Counted from the first letter of the stretch, positions 16,491 through 25,951 are shown. The stretch is DNA of 64,000 nucleotides from Flaviramulus basaltis (GCF_900114265.1 NZ_FPKV01000001.1:434001-498000); one strand, 5' to 3'. The notes: generated by a model from the sequence alone, not told the origin. A program made the numbers and translations.

Positions 16491-16519
16491 AAAAAGCAGC
16501 CCAAATGGCTGCTTTTTTA
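16491..16519 (+). terminator. Terminator after the small T9SS gene
   Basis: Stem AAAAAGCAGCC / GGCTGCTTTTT with a short loop and T-run, 22 bases after the stop. Confidence 0.85.
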
Positions 16520-16573
16520 GTTTTAATTTAAAATTATCTTTAAATTTAAAACTTAAATAATTAATCTCTTATT

Positions 16574-17497
16574 ATGAAAAACCTTTACTTTTTATTTATT
16601 GCAATTTTAATATCACCTGCTTCTTTTGCGCAAGCTACCTTACCCATTTCTGAAACATTTTCTTACACAGATGGAAGTCTTATTGGAAATGGAGGATGGC
16701 TAAACCATAGTGGAACGTCAGGAGATTTATTAGTCTCATCTGGTCAAGCTGTTGTTGAACATGGTACACCAAGTGAAGACGCAAACTTACCATTTACAAC
16801 AGTAACTGGTAGCATTTATTATGCATTTGATTTCTCTGTAGACGATTTAGGAGCAGCATATAGTGGATCAGACAATGAATATTTTGCACATTTTATGGTT
16901 GGAACAGGTAGCTTTAGTGCTCGCCTAGATATTGTGCCCCCTACTTTATCTGGAGACTTCTCAGTTGGTATTGCTACAATTAGTAGTACAGCAGAAGCTA
17001 TTTGGGCTACAGACCTTATTTACGGAACAACTTATCGTGTAACTGTGGGATACAATCAAAATACAAATCAAGCACAATTATGGATAGATGCTTCGGTTGA
17101 AAGTGACACTTCAATACTTGGAGCAGACGAAGCTGATCCTGGTAACTCTATAACAGCATTTGCACTTCGTCAATCTGATTCCTCTGAAAACGAAACTATT
17201 CGTATTGACAATTTAGTTATTGCACAATCTTTTGATTCAGTATTAGGAGTAAAAGAAAAAAATCAAATTGAAGGCTTCGCTATGTATCCTAACCCAACAG
17301 CATTAGGTTATGTGAAAATATCTAGTAAAAGTAATGCTGATATGGAAGTAGCCGTTTTTGATGTTTTAGGGAAACAAATCATAAAAAATACCGTTAAAGA
17401 TAACATGTTAGATGTTTCTAATTTAAAGTCTGGTATATATATTATGAAAGTATCTCAAGACAATGCGACTAGTACTAAGAAATTAGTGATTGAATAA
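16574..17497 (+). CDS. T9SS-secreted protein with LamG-like beta-rich region
   Basis: A 307-residue secreted protein. Signal peptide 1-19 (ending SFAQA). A middle region (about 25-215), rich in Gly, Ser, Thr and aromatic residues, looks like a concanavalin/LamG-type jelly-roll, with the pattern ETFSYTDGSLIGNGGW and later TIRIDNLVIAQ. A type A sorting domain follows at about 235-307 (FAMYPNPTALGYVKIS ... VFDVLGKQII ... LDVSNLKSGIYIMKV ... KKLVIE). No catalytic motif identified; a carbohydrate- or protein-binding surface role is plausible. The jelly-roll call is by appearance only. Confidence 0.85.
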   Translation: MKNLYFLFIAILISPASFAQATLPISETFSYTDGSLIGNGGWLNHSGTSGDLLVSSGQAVVEHGTPSEDANLPFTTVTGSIYYAFDFSVDDLGAAYSGSDNEYFAHFMVGTGSFSARLDIVPPTLSGDFSVGIATISSTAEAIWATDLIYGTTYRVTVGYNQNTNQAQLWIDASVESDTSILGADEADPGNSITAFALRQSDSSENETIRIDNLVIAQSFDSVLGVKEKNQIEGFAMYPNPTALGYVKISSKSNADMEVAVFDVLGKQIIKNTVKDNMLDVSNLKSGIYIMKVSQDNATSTKKLVIE

Positions 17498-17521
17498 TAT
17501 TTAATCTTACCTATAAATTTT

Positions 17522-17552
17522 AAAGCGTTACCATTTGGTAGCGCTTTTTTAT
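17522..17552 (+). terminator. Terminator after the T9SS gene
   Basis: Stem AAAGCGTTACC / GGTAGCGCTTT (one G-U pair), 4-base loop, T-run. The promoter of the next gene begins immediately after. Confidence 0.8.
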
Positions 17553-17566
17553 TTTATCTACTTTTG
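17534..17566 (+). promoter_or_regulatory. Candidate promoter of the LuxE-like gene
   Basis: TACTTTTG at 17559-17566 fits TAnnTTTG and lies 14 bases before the start codon. TTTG at 17534-17537 is 21 bases upstream of it, slightly more than the usual 19 and inside the terminator stem. Confidence 0.45.
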
Positions 17567-17580
17567 CCAGTATATAAATT

Positions 17581-18561
17581 ATGATAGATACCAATTCCAT
17601 TTTTAGCACAAAAAATCAAGCTGATTTTGAAAATTTAGCTCTCCAAGTTTTTAGATTTCAATTTGAAAACAACAGTGTTTACAGATCTTTTTGTGATTTA
17701 TTATGCAAACATCCAAGCGACGTAAAAACAATAAAAGACATTCCTTTTTTACCTATTCAGTTTTTTAAAACCCATAATATTTTAAGTTCAAAAGAAACTA
17801 TTAAAACAACTTTCACAAGTTCTGGTACCACAGGAAGCGCGACTAGCAAGCACCACATCACAGATTTAAATATCTATAAACAAAGCTTCAAAAAAGGATT
17901 TGAACAGTTTTATGGAACTATTGAAGATTATGTTATTTTAGGCTTACTACCATCTTATTTAGAGCGTGAAGGCTCATCCCTTATATATATGGTAGATAAT
18001 ATGATTAAAATTTCTAATCATACAGAAAGCGGATTTTATTTGAATAATATTTCAGAATTAATAGAGACTTTAATCAAATTAGATTCCGAAGGAAAAAAAG
18101 TGTTACTCATTGGAGTTTCTTTTGCTTTGTTAGATTTAGTTGAAACTCACAAATTCAAACTAAAAAACACCATAATCATGGAAACTGGCGGCATGAAGGG
18201 AAGAAGAAAAGAATTGATTAGAAATGAACTCCATAAAAAACTAAAAGAAGGTTTTGGAGTAAATTCTATACATAGCGAATATGGTATGACAGAACTTTTA
18301 AGTCAAGCCTATTCAAAAGGACATGGTGTTTTTAATTGCCCGCCATGGATGAAGATTTTAACTCGAGATACTGAAGATGCACTTACCATTCAAAACACAG
18401 GGAAAGCTGGAGGTATAAATGTTATTGATCTAGCAAACATAAACTCTTGCTCTTTTATAGCCACACAAGATTTAGGACGTGTTAATAATGATGGCTCTTT
18501 TGAAGTTATTGGGCGTTTTGATAATTCTGATATTCGTGGTTGCAATTTAATGGTACTCTAA
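17581..18561 (+). CDS. LuxE/PaaK-like acyl-protein synthetase
   Basis: A 326-residue cytoplasmic protein of the adenylate-forming superfamily, closest in layout to LuxE (acyl-protein synthetase) and PaaK-like enzymes. It has the nucleotide-binding loop FTSSGTTGSATSKH (around residues 80-93), the SEYGMTELLSQAY motif in which the Glu helps ATP/Mg binding, and a C-terminal RFDNSDIRGCNLM segment. It lacks the usual large C-terminal AMP-binding subdomain. No luxCD-type reductase lies beside it, so bioluminescence is not implied. Such genes in Bacteroidota are often annotated simply as acyltransferase; substrate unknown. Confidence 0.8.
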   Translation: MIDTNSIFSTKNQADFENLALQVFRFQFENNSVYRSFCDLLCKHPSDVKTIKDIPFLPIQFFKTHNILSSKETIKTTFTSSGTTGSATSKHHITDLNIYKQSFKKGFEQFYGTIEDYVILGLLPSYLEREGSSLIYMVDNMIKISNHTESGFYLNNISELIETLIKLDSEGKKVLLIGVSFALLDLVETHKFKLKNTIIMETGGMKGRRKELIRNELHKKLKEGFGVNSIHSEYGMTELLSQAYSKGHGVFNCPPWMKILTRDTEDALTIQNTGKAGGINVIDLANINSCSFIATQDLGRVNNDGSFEVIGRFDNSDIRGCNLMVL

Positions 18562-18618
18562 TTCAACTTGTTTTGTAAGTTGTTATTCTCATACCGACTT
18601 ATCCAAAAAGCAAATTCT

Positions 18619-19065
18619 ATGAGAACTTACATCATCTTATTTATTATAAATATTTCTTCAATTACTGCACAGACCATAGATTATAATTTAAAAAAAGGCT
18701 TTGCAGCAGAAGGCTACGATATTGTCGCTTATTTTAAAAATGAAGCTATTGAAGGAAACAAAGCTTTTAAAACTGAATTTGATGGCATTAATTACAAATT
18801 TTCTTCAGAGAAAAACTTAAACATATTTAATGAAGATCCAAAAAAATACATTCCTCAATATGGTGGTTATTGTGCTTATGCTGTTGCTACAAAAGGAGAA
18901 AAAGTAAGCATAAACCCTTAAACATTCCAAGTAAAAGACGGCAAACTTTATTTATTTTATAATGCTTGGGGCACAAATACACTAGAATTATGGGAGAAAG
19001 AAAATGCATCCAAACTACAAATGGAAGCTGATAAAATATGGGAAACTATAAAATTTAAAAAATAA
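18619..19065 (+). pseudogene. YHS-domain protein gene interrupted by an in-frame stop
   Basis: A secreted YHS-domain protein: signal peptide 1-18 (MRTYIILF...SITAQ), then KGFAAEGYDIVAYF and the YGGYCAYAVATKGEKVSINP motif. The frame hits TAA at 18919-18921 but stays open afterwards, translating TFQVKDGKLYLFY...WEKENA...WETIKFKK until TAA at 19063. Intact relatives read NP-[E/D]-x-F-x-V-x-DGKLYLFYN without a break, so a single base change (for example GAA or CAA to TAA) explains it. The downstream part shows no further decay, so the mutation is recent or a sequencing error. ATG 18619 is preferred to TTG 18568 because it begins the signal peptide. Confidence 0.8.
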
Positions 19066-19158
19066 TTTGCTTTTTGTGTAAGATATAAAAAGTAACTACG
19101 ACAAAATAGCAGCTAAGAAAAAGAAAAATTAATTTTTAGTTGGTTGGTTAGTTTAAAA

Positions 19159-19195
19159 GTAAAGCCTGATTTCAAAATCAGGCTTTACTATTTTT
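19159..19195. terminator. Bidirectional terminator between the YHS gene and tyrS
   Basis: A 15-base-pair stem AGTAAAGCCTGATTT / AAATCAGGCTTTACT with a minimal loop and a T-run on the plus side, between convergent genes. Confidence 0.75.
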
Positions 19196-20489
19196 ATACT
19201 ACTTGAAGTACAAAGTAATTCTTTTTACCACGTTGAAGCAGTACGAATTTATTATTTATTAAGTCTTTAGAAGTAATTAAATAATCCTCTTTTACCTTTT
19301 CTTTGTTTACAGAAATTGAGTTTTCTTTTAAAGCACGTCTTGCTTCTCCGTTCGATTTTAAAAACCCTCCTTTTTCGGCTAAAGCTGCAATAATATCTAA
19401 TCCATTTTCAATCTCAGATTGTGCTATTTGAGTTTGTGGAACACCATCAAAAACATCTAAAAAAGTTTGCTCGTTTAGTTGTTTTAAATCGTCACTTGTA
19501 GACCTTCCAAAAAGAATATCACTAGCTTTTATAGCATTTTCTAAATCATCTTTAGAATGCACCATAGTTGTAATTTCCTCGGCTAAACGCCTCTGTAAAA
19601 CACGCAAATGCGGTGCTTCATTATGCTCTTTAATTAAAGTTTTAATATCATCTTCATTTAAAAAAGTAAAAATTTTAATATACTTTTCTGCATCTTCATC
19701 GCTACTATTTAACCAATATTGGTAAAATTTATAGGGCGAGGTTCTATTAGCATCCAACCAAACATTACCACCTTCAGATTTGCCAAATTTAGAACCATCA
19801 GATTTTGTAATTAACGGACAGGTTATTGCGTATCCTTTTCCACTATCAATACGTCTAATTAATTCGGTTCCTGTTGTAATATTTCCCCATTGGTCACTTC
19901 CTCCCATTTGAATGCTACAATCTTTTTCTTTATACAAATGAAGAAAATCGTAACCTTGTACTAGTTGATAAGTGAACTCCGTAAAACTCATACCTTCGGA
20001 TGAATCTGAGGAAATCCTATTCTTTACAGAATCCTTTGCCATCATATAATTTACGGTGATATGTTTACCAACATCACGAATAAATTCTAGAAATGAAAAG
20101 TCTTTCATCCAATCATAGTTATTCACTAAAATGGCAGCATTATCGGCATTACTTTCAAAATCTAAAAAATGAGCTAACTGATTTTTTATAGATTCTTGGT
20201 TATGTCTCAGTGTTTTTTCATCTAACAAATTACGCTCATTAGATTTTCCAGACGGATCCCCAATCATACCTGTTGCACCACCCACTAACGCTACTGGTCT
20301 GTGTCCACAACGTTGGTAATGCGCCAATAACATAATAGGTACTAAATTTCCTATATGCAAAGAATCTGCAGTTGGATCGAAACCTACATAAGCACTACGC
20401 ATGCTTTCCATTAGGTGTTCTTCTGCTCCTGGCATAACTGTATGTATCATGCCTCTCCAAGTTAATTCTTCAACAAAATTCTTTATCAT
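19194..20489 (-). CDS. tyrS: Tyrosyl-tRNA synthetase
   Basis: A 431-residue class I aminoacyl-tRNA synthetase charging tRNA-Tyr. The HIGH-type signature is ADSLHIGN (His45-Gly47), followed by the tyrosine-binding [26 protein letters not shown] and a KMSKS-like KFGKSEGG near residue 235. A C-terminal S4-like RNA-binding domain is seen ([17 protein letters not shown]). Full length with no anomalies. Own promoter and a shared terminator. Confidence 0.96.
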   Translation of the reverse strand: MIKNFVEELTWRGMIHTVMPGAEEHLMESMRSAYVGFDPTADSLHIGNLVPIMLLAHYQRCGHRPVALVGGATGMIGDPSGKSNERNLLDEKTLRHNQESIKNQLAHFLDFESNADNAAILVNNYDWMKDFSFLEFIRDVGKHITVNYMMAKDSVKNRISSDSSEGMSFTEFTYQLVQGYDFLHLYKEKDCSIQMGGSDQWGNITTGTELIRRIDSGKGYAITCPLITKSDGSKFGKSEGGNVWLDANRTSPYKFYQYWLNSSDEDAEKYIKIFTFLNEDDIKTLIKEHNEAPHLRVLQRRLAEEITTMVHSKDDLENAIKASDILFGRSTSDDLKQLNEQTFLDVFDGVPQTQIAQSEIENGLDIIAALAEKGGFLKSNGEARRALKENSISVNKEKVKEDYLITSKDLINNKFVLLQRGKKNYFVLQVV

Positions 20490-20515
20490 TATTCTTCTAT
20501 TTTACAAAACTATGG

Positions 20516-20523
20516 CAAATATA
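20516..20523 (-). promoter_or_regulatory. Candidate -7 box of tyrS, TATATTTG
   Basis: Matches TAnnTTTG on the minus strand, 26 bases before the start codon; no -33 match. Confidence 0.4.
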
Positions 20524-20576
20524 AAAATACATGTATAATTACTAATGTATTATGAATAATTCTTTACATTAGTTGT

Positions 20577-21578
20577 ATGATTTTAGTAACTGGAGGAACG
20601 GGTTTAGTTGGGGCACATTTACTTTATAAGCTTGTTAGTAGCAATAAAGAAGTAAGAGCCATTTACAGAAACGAACATAAACTTAGTAATGTAAAAAGTG
20701 TGTTCTCTTGTTATATAGATAATTATGAACCTCTTTTTAATTCAATTGAATGGGTTGAAGCTGATATTTTAGATATTCCTTCTTTATCTGATGCTTTTAT
20801 TGATATTACTCACGTTTATCACTGCGCCGCTTTTGTATCTTTTGAGCCTGACAAATACCAACTTTTAAGAAAAACAAATATTGAAGGCACTGCAAACATT
20901 GTAAATTTATGTATTTCTAATTCTGTTGAGAAACTTTGTTATGTAAGTTCTGTCGCTACTTTAGGAAGTGAAACAAACAACAAACCTATTACTGAAAAAA
21001 CTAACTGGAATACAGAAGCAGATAACAGTGTTTATGCTATAACTAAATACGGTGCAGAAATGGAAGTTTGGCGCGGCACTCAAGAAGGCTTAAATGCTGT
21101 AATTGTTAATCCTGGAGTTATTCTAGGAGCTGGTATTTGGCGTTACGGAACAGGAAGTTTATTTAAAAAAGCAAATAAAGGTTTCAAACATTACACATCT
21201 GGATCTGTTGGTTTGATAGATGTTGAAGATGTAATAACGATAATGATTAAACTTATGGAAAGCAACATTAATAATGAACGCTTTGTGCTTGTTGCTGAGA
21301 ACTTAACTTATAAAGATTTTTTACAAGCCTTATCGAATTCTGTAAATGCTGAACCTCCAAAAAAATTAGCTAGCACTTTTATATTAAGTATGGGCTGGAA
21401 ACTAGATTGGTTAGTCCATAAATTAACTGGTAAAAGAAGACAATTAACAAAACACTTAGCGCAATCATTAGCTTCTGAAACTTTTTACGCTAGTAATAAA
21501 ATTAAAGATGCATTAAACTATAAATTTAAACCAATTGATAAAACTATTATTTCCGTGGGACATCAATATCTGAAATAG
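20577..21578 (+). CDS. NAD-dependent epimerase/dehydratase (extended SDR)
   Basis: A 333-residue Rossmann-fold oxidoreductase. The dinucleotide motif TGGTGLVGAHL is at the N-terminus, a catalytic YAITKYGAE (YxxxK) lies about residue 155, and VYHCAAFVSF is the conserved mid-strand. It resembles the dihydroflavonol-reductase-like branch of extended SDRs. Substrate unknown. Its last 32 bases overlap the end of the convergent DUF4296 gene. Confidence 0.85.
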   Translation: MILVTGGTGLVGAHLLYKLVSSNKEVRAIYRNEHKLSNVKSVFSCYIDNYEPLFNSIEWVEADILDIPSLSDAFIDITHVYHCAAFVSFEPDKYQLLRKTNIEGTANIVNLCISNSVEKLCYVSSVATLGSETNNKPITEKTNWNTEADNSVYAITKYGAEMEVWRGTQEGLNAVIVNPGVILGAGIWRYGTGSLFKKANKGFKHYTSGSVGLIDVEDVITIMIKLMESNINNERFVLVAENLTYKDFLQALSNSVNAEPPKKLASTFILSMGWKLDWLVHKLTGKRRQLTKHLAQSLASETFYASNKIKDALNYKFKPIDKTIISVGHQYLK

Positions 21579-22107
21579 GCTCAACTAAAATGCCTTCATT
21601 TTGGAATTTCTTTTTTAAGATAGTCCTCCTTAATGAATCACTATTTATTAAAGTTTTTAGAGAATCTTTCACTTTAATTACAGCTAGAGTATCTTTTTCT
21701 TTTGATAATGTTTTAAGCGAATCTTCTTCGCGTTTTGTTTTCTCCTTCCACTCTTGCGCCTCTAAAGCTTTGAACTTAACAGTTAATGCTTCTAAACTAT
21801 CTTCAACCTTAGTATAAATTTCTTTATAATCTTTTATATGAAATGCATAATAGTTATTACTTAAAGCAAATTGTAAACTATCGATATTATATTTTTTATA
21901 AACATAGGTTTTAAAATCAATACCATTTTCTGACATTATTTTTTTATTAACAGAACTTGCCGAAGCTATAAGCTTAGCATCCATTAAAATATCTACCATT
22001 TTTTCCTTAGAAATTAAATTCTTTGGCTTGTCTGGTCCCTTTACTTTACTACAAGATATTGTAACTAAAATAACACTTAGGCAAAGTATAAATCGTTTTA
22101 AAATCAT
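21547..22107 (-). CDS. DUF4296 lipoprotein
   Basis: A 186-residue lipoprotein, signal peptide ending VTISC (Cys19). Residues 30-110 carry the DUF4296 pattern (LISKEKMVDILMDAKLIASA ... YKKYNIDSLQFALSNNYYAFHIKDYKEIY). A Lys/Glu-rich coiled-coil-like tail follows. Function unknown; the family is Bacteroidota-specific. The start overlaps the dihydroorotase stop by 4 bases (ATGA), so the genes are coupled. This dihydroorotase-DUF4296 order is one I know from related genomes. Confidence 0.85.
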   Translation of the reverse strand: MILKRFILCLSVILVTISCSKVKGPDKPKNLISKEKMVDILMDAKLIASASSVNKKIMSENGIDFKTYVYKKYNIDSLQFALSNNYYAFHIKDYKEIYTKVEDSLEALTVKFKALEAQEWKEKTKREEDSLKTLSKEKDTLAVIKVKDSLKTLINSDSLRRTILKKKFQNEGILVEPISDIDVPRK

Positions 22108-23450
22108 CTATTAAAAGTTAATCGTTCGGCAGATTTTACTGAATTAAATTTAGAATTTTGATATACCAAATTCCCATTTAAAAAAGTATGTGTAATTCTA
22201 GATTTAAATGTTGTTCCTTCAAAAGGCGACCACTTACATTTATATAAAATATTTTCTTTAGTTACCGTCCAAGGGTTATTCAAATCTACTAAAACTAAAT
22301 CGGCAAAATAACCTTCTTTTACATAACCCCGTCTTTCTACTTGAAATAAGATAGCCGGATTATGGCACATTTTTTCTACTATTTTTTCTAACGATATTTT
22401 ACCTCTATGATGCATTTCTAACATAGCGGGTAATGCATGTTGTACTAATGGACCACCTGAAGGCGCACTAGTATAAACGTTTTTTTTCTCTTCAATAGTA
22501 TGTGGCGCGTGGTCTGTCGCAATAACATCAATTCTGTCATCTAACAACGCCTTCCATAATTGATCTCTATCTTTTTTTGTTTTTACTGCAGGATTCCATT
22601 TTATTAACGTCCCTTTTTTATCATAATCTTCATCAGAAAACCATAAATGATGGATACAAACTTCGGCTGTTATTTTTTTATCTTTTAAAGGAATTTTATT
22701 TGTGAATAAATTGGTTTCTTTCCCTGTAGACAAATGAAAAACATGTAACCTTGCACCTGTTTTTTTTGCTAATTCTATAGCTTTTGATGATGATAAGTAA
22801 CAAGCTTCCTCGCTTCTAATAATTGGATGGCATTTAATTGGAATATCATCTCCATATTTTTCAAAGTGTTCATTAAAGTTCTTTTTAATAGTACCTTCAT
22901 CTTCACAATGCACAGAAATAAGCATGTTAGTACTTTTAAAAATTTTCTCTAAAACTTCAGGGTTATCTACCAACATATTTCCTGTTGAAGATCCTAAAAA
23001 TAATTTCAACCCTGCTACTTGATTAACGTCTAATTTTAAAATTTCTTCTAAATTATCGTTAGTTCCACCAAACATAAAAGAATAGTTAGCAAATGATGTT
23101 TTTGCAGCAATCTCAAACTTTTCTTCCAACTTCTCAATAGTCGTTGTTTGTGGATTGGTATTAGGCATTTCAATAAACGAGGTAATACCTCCAGCTATCG
23201 CCGCTTTACTTTCTGTTTCAATATTTGCTTTATGTGTTAAACCTGGCTCTCTAAAATGCACTTGATCATCTATAGCTCCAGGAAACACATATTTGCCTTC
23301 AGCATCAAAAACATTTATATCTGCAGATTTTGCACTTATTGAATCTTTTATTTCTTTAATATATTTTCCTTCAATTAATATATCGCCACTAAAAATAGTT
23401 CCTTCATTAACTATTTTAGCATTTTTTATAAGTGTCATTTTTTCATTCAT
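22104..23450 (-). CDS. pyrC: Dihydroorotase
   Basis: A 448-residue amidohydrolase that closes carbamoyl-aspartate to dihydroorotate in pyrimidine synthesis. Motifs: DDQVHFREPGLTHK, MPNTNP, HCEDE, VHHLWFSDED and ATDHAPHT with the catalytic Asp. The first metal-binding HxH usually reads HxHxR; here it is QVHFR, so Gln replaces the first His. This form occurs in the Bacteroidota branch, so it is probably not a loss of function. Upstream is a polyprenol-phosphate glycosyltransferase gene 5 bases away. An alternative start at 23438 (MTLIKN) is equally acceptable. Confidence 0.9.
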   Translation of the reverse strand: MNEKMTLIKNAKIVNEGTIFSGDILIEGKYIKEIKDSISAKSADINVFDAEGKYVFPGAIDDQVHFREPGLTHKANIETESKAAIAGGITSFIEMPNTNPQTTTIEKLEEKFEIAAKTSFANYSFMFGGTNDNLEEILKLDVNQVAGLKLFLGSSTGNMLVDNPEVLEKIFKSTNMLISVHCEDEGTIKKNFNEHFEKYGDDIPIKCHPIIRSEEACYLSSSKAIELAKKTGARLHVFHLSTGKETNLFTNKIPLKDKKITAEVCIHHLWFSDEDYDKKGTLIKWNPAVKTKKDRDQLWKALLDDRIDVIATDHAPHTIEEKKNVYTSAPSGGPLVQHALPAMLEMHHRGKISLEKIVEKMCHNPAILFQVERRGYVKEGYFADLVLVDLNNPWTVTKENILYKCKWSPFEGTTFKSRITHTFLNGNLVYQNSKFNSVKSAERLTFNR

Positions 23451-23455
23451 ACTTT

Positions 23456-24178
23456 CTATTTTTTAAATAGACTTTTAACCTTCATTGAAATAACTCCGAA
23501 AATAGCTTCAGATATAATTTTGGAACTTAATTTCGATTCTCCTCGCATTCTATCTGTAAAAATAACAGGCACTTCAACAATTTTAAACTTCTTTAAATAA
23601 GCTTTAAATTTCATTTCAATTTGAAATGCATATCCTATAAATTTTATTGCATTTAAATCTATCGACTCTAAAACTTGTCGTTTATAACATACATAACCAG
23701 CAGTCGTATCATGAATTTTCATTCCTGTAATTAAACGTACATATTTTGAAGCTCCATAAGACATTAGTACACGACTCATTGGCCAGTTAACAACATTTAC
23801 ACCCGTTACATATCTAGACCCTATTGCCATATCTGCTCCATCAATATGACATGCATTATACAGCTTTTGTATATCATTTGGGTTATGTGAAAAATCGGCA
23901 TCCATTTCAAAAATATAATTATATTTTTTTTCTAAACACCATTTAAACCCATGAATGTATGCCGTACCTAAACCAGATTTTTCTTGTCTTGTTTCTAAAA
24001 ACAATCTATTAGGAAAATCATTTTGAAGTTCTTTTACTTTTAAACCTGTTAAATCTGGTGAATTATCATCTACAATAAGAATATGGATATCGATTGATTG
24101 AAATAAAACTGCCTTAACAATTGCTTCTATATTTTCTATTTCATTATATGTTGGAATAATTACAACAGTATCCTTCAT
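23456..24178 (-). CDS. Polyprenol monophosphomannose synthase (DPM1-like GT2)
   Basis: A 240-residue GT2 glycosyltransferase without the C-terminal membrane domain seen in some relatives. The N-terminus VVIIPTYNEIENIEAIV, IDIHILIVDDNSPDLTG (DxD-like DDN), FEMDADFSHNP and GSRYV are the dolichol-phosphate mannosyltransferase signatures. It transfers a hexose, probably mannose, from a nucleotide sugar to polyprenyl phosphate at the membrane. Conserved cluster with dihydroorotase and DUF4296. Confidence 0.88.
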   Translation of the reverse strand: MKDTVVIIPTYNEIENIEAIVKAVLFQSIDIHILIVDDNSPDLTGLKVKELQNDFPNRLFLETRQEKSGLGTAYIHGFKWCLEKKYNYIFEMDADFSHNPNDIQKLYNACHIDGADMAIGSRYVTGVNVVNWPMSRVLMSYGASKYVRLITGMKIHDTTAGYVCYKRQVLESIDLNAIKFIGYAFQIEMKFKAYLKKFKIVEVPVIFTDRMRGESKLSSKIISEAIFGVISMKVKSLFKK

Positions 24179-24295
24179 ATCTCTTTTTCTTGAAACTTAA
24201 TTAGTTTTGGCAAATGTACATTAATAAGCGTTTATTTTTTTTAAATATTCCTTAATAATACACTTCAATATTAAAAATTATGATAATTTTATGGC

Positions 24296-24943
24296 ATGCT
24301 TCGTAACATAGTTTCAAACGAATTATATACAGTTTTACTAGTCATTGGAATAGTAATTGTGGCCATTGCTAAATTAATGGCTCCTAAGCGTTTTTCCGAT
24401 TTTATACTTGTTTTAGGAAATAATAAATACTTAAAAATTTATGCTAGAGAACAAAAATTCTTTGACAAATTTGATGGTTTATTATTTAGCAACTTAATTT
24501 TATCTCTATCTGTTTTCTGCTATATAATCTACCAATATATTACTGAGACAAGAACAGTCTCTATTAATTTACTGTTTAAATTAGCTTTTGGTATAGCTGC
24601 TTTTATATTAATAAAAGTACTTATTGAGCGGTTAATTGCTAGTGTATTTGAAATAGACAAATTAATTGACACATATCTTTTTCAAAAAATTACTTATAAG
24701 AATTATTTAGGTGTTTTTTTATTACCAATAAATGCATTGCTTATTTTTAGTTTTCAACCTACATTAACCACATTTTATGTAATAATCATATTATTGTTAA
24801 TTGTAAATTTAACAGGCTTAATTAGTTCATTTAAAACACATCAAAGTTTAATAAAACCCAACTTGTTTTATTTTATTTTGTATCTTTGCGCACTTGAAAT
24901 AGCACCCTATGTTATTTTACACAAGGTATTTTTTACTAAATAA
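24296..24943 (+). CDS. DUF4271 integral membrane protein
   Basis: A 215-residue protein with about six hydrophobic helices and little soluble mass, of the Bacteroidota family DUF4271. Function unknown. It ends 18 bases before the HemD gene on the same strand, an arrangement that recurs in the phylum, so a link to heme synthesis or co-regulation is possible but unproven. Confidence 0.85.
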   Translation: MLRNIVSNELYTVLLVIGIVIVAIAKLMAPKRFSDFILVLGNNKYLKIYAREQKFFDKFDGLLFSNLILSLSVFCYIIYQYITETRTVSINLLFKLAFGIAAFILIKVLIERLIASVFEIDKLIDTYLFQKITYKNYLGVFLLPINALLIFSFQPTLTTFYVIIILLLIVNLTGLISSFKTHQSLIKPNLFYFILYLCALEIAPYVILHKVFFTK

Positions 24944-24961
24944 CACAAACCAAATGCGCTT

Positions 24962-25711
24962 ATGAAAGTGAAAACCATTTTAGTATCTCAACCAGAACCT
25001 AAAATAGAGAATTCTCCTTACTTCGATTTACAAGAAAAACAACGTGTAAAAATAGATTTTAGACCATTTATTCATGTTGAAGGAGTTTCTGCTAAAGATA
25101 TAAGACAACAAAAAGTTGATTTAAATAATTACACCGCTATTATTTTAACTAGTAGAAATGCTGTAGATCACTTTTTTAGAGTTGCTGATGAAATGAGATT
25201 TAAAGTTCCAGATAGCTTAAAATATTTTTGCCAATCTGAAGCTGTAGCCTATTATCTTCAAAAATATGTGGTATATAGAAAACGTAAAATTTATGTTGGG
25301 AAACGTTCTTTTTCTGAACTTTCTCCATTAATTAAAAAATATAAAGACGAAAAATTCTTACTTCCTAATACAGATAAAGTGAAAGATGAGGTTCCAGAAA
25401 CTTTAAATGCTTTAGGTGTAAACTGGAAACAAGCTACTTTTTTCAAAACTGTGGTAAGTGATTTATCAGATTTAGCCAATGTTTCATACGATGTTTTAGT
25501 ATTTTTTAGTCCTTCTGGTATTGAGTCTTTATTTCAAAATTTTCCAGATTTTAAACAAAACGAAACACGTATAGCTGTTTTTGGAAATACAACTATTAAA
25601 GCTGTTGAGGAAAAAGGTTTACGTGTAGATATTGCTGCACCAACACCAGAAACACCATCAATGACCATGGCTTTAGAAAAATATATTGAAAAAGTGAATA
25701 AAGGGAAATAA
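24962..25711 (+). CDS. hemD: Uroporphyrinogen-III synthase
   Basis: A 249-residue cytoplasmic enzyme that cyclises hydroxymethylbilane to uroporphyrinogen III in heme synthesis. HemD sequences are poorly conserved. The fold signature is seen in TILVSQPEP, ILTSRNAVDHF, a mid-domain FLLPNTDK, FFSPSGIESLF and VAAPTPETPSM-like C-terminus (VDIAAPTPETPSMTMAL). Partner DUF4271 gene upstream. A decayed copy of its last about 120 bases lies 1 kb downstream, and both are followed by similar hairpin terminators. Confidence 0.88.
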   Translation: MKVKTILVSQPEPKIENSPYFDLQEKQRVKIDFRPFIHVEGVSAKDIRQQKVDLNNYTAIILTSRNAVDHFFRVADEMRFKVPDSLKYFCQSEAVAYYLQKYVVYRKRKIYVGKRSFSELSPLIKKYKDEKFLLPNTDKVKDEVPETLNALGVNWKQATFFKTVVSDLSDLANVSYDVLVFFSPSGIESLFQNFPDFKQNETRIAVFGNTTIKAVEEKGLRVDIAAPTPETPSMTMALEKYIEKVNKGK

Positions 25712-25732
25712 CTACTTGTCTTTAACAAAATT

Positions 25733-25773
25733 AAAAAAAGGATATAATTTAAAAATTATATCCTTTTTTTTTT
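25733..25773 (+). terminator. Terminator of hemD
   Basis: Stem AAAAAGGATATAATTT / AATTATATCC with a short loop and a run of ten Ts. Confidence 0.85.
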
Positions 25774-25906
25774 GAGGCTAAGAATTTTAACATACCTTTT
25801 TATTCATTCTATAGAAAAAGAGATTTTTCTTAAGTATTTTTTGAGTTCATTATTTAATCAAAAGAATCAAAGAGAACATTTTAATCTAATTAGTTTTATG
25901 GTATAA

Positions 25907-25923
25907 GTAGCAAAATATGCTAC
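25907..25923. promoter_or_regulatory. Short palindrome before the beta-barrel gene
   Basis: GTAGCA-aaata-TGCTAC, perfect 6-base arms, about 30 bases before the start codon. It could be an operator; only the symmetry supports this. Confidence 0.25.
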
Positions 25924-25951
25924 ATAACTTTAAATTAATAAAATTAAAATT

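Noticed and set aside
17581-18561. Bioluminescence (LuxE)
   Set aside because: No luxCDAB-type genes nearby; LuxE-like domain proteins have other uses.
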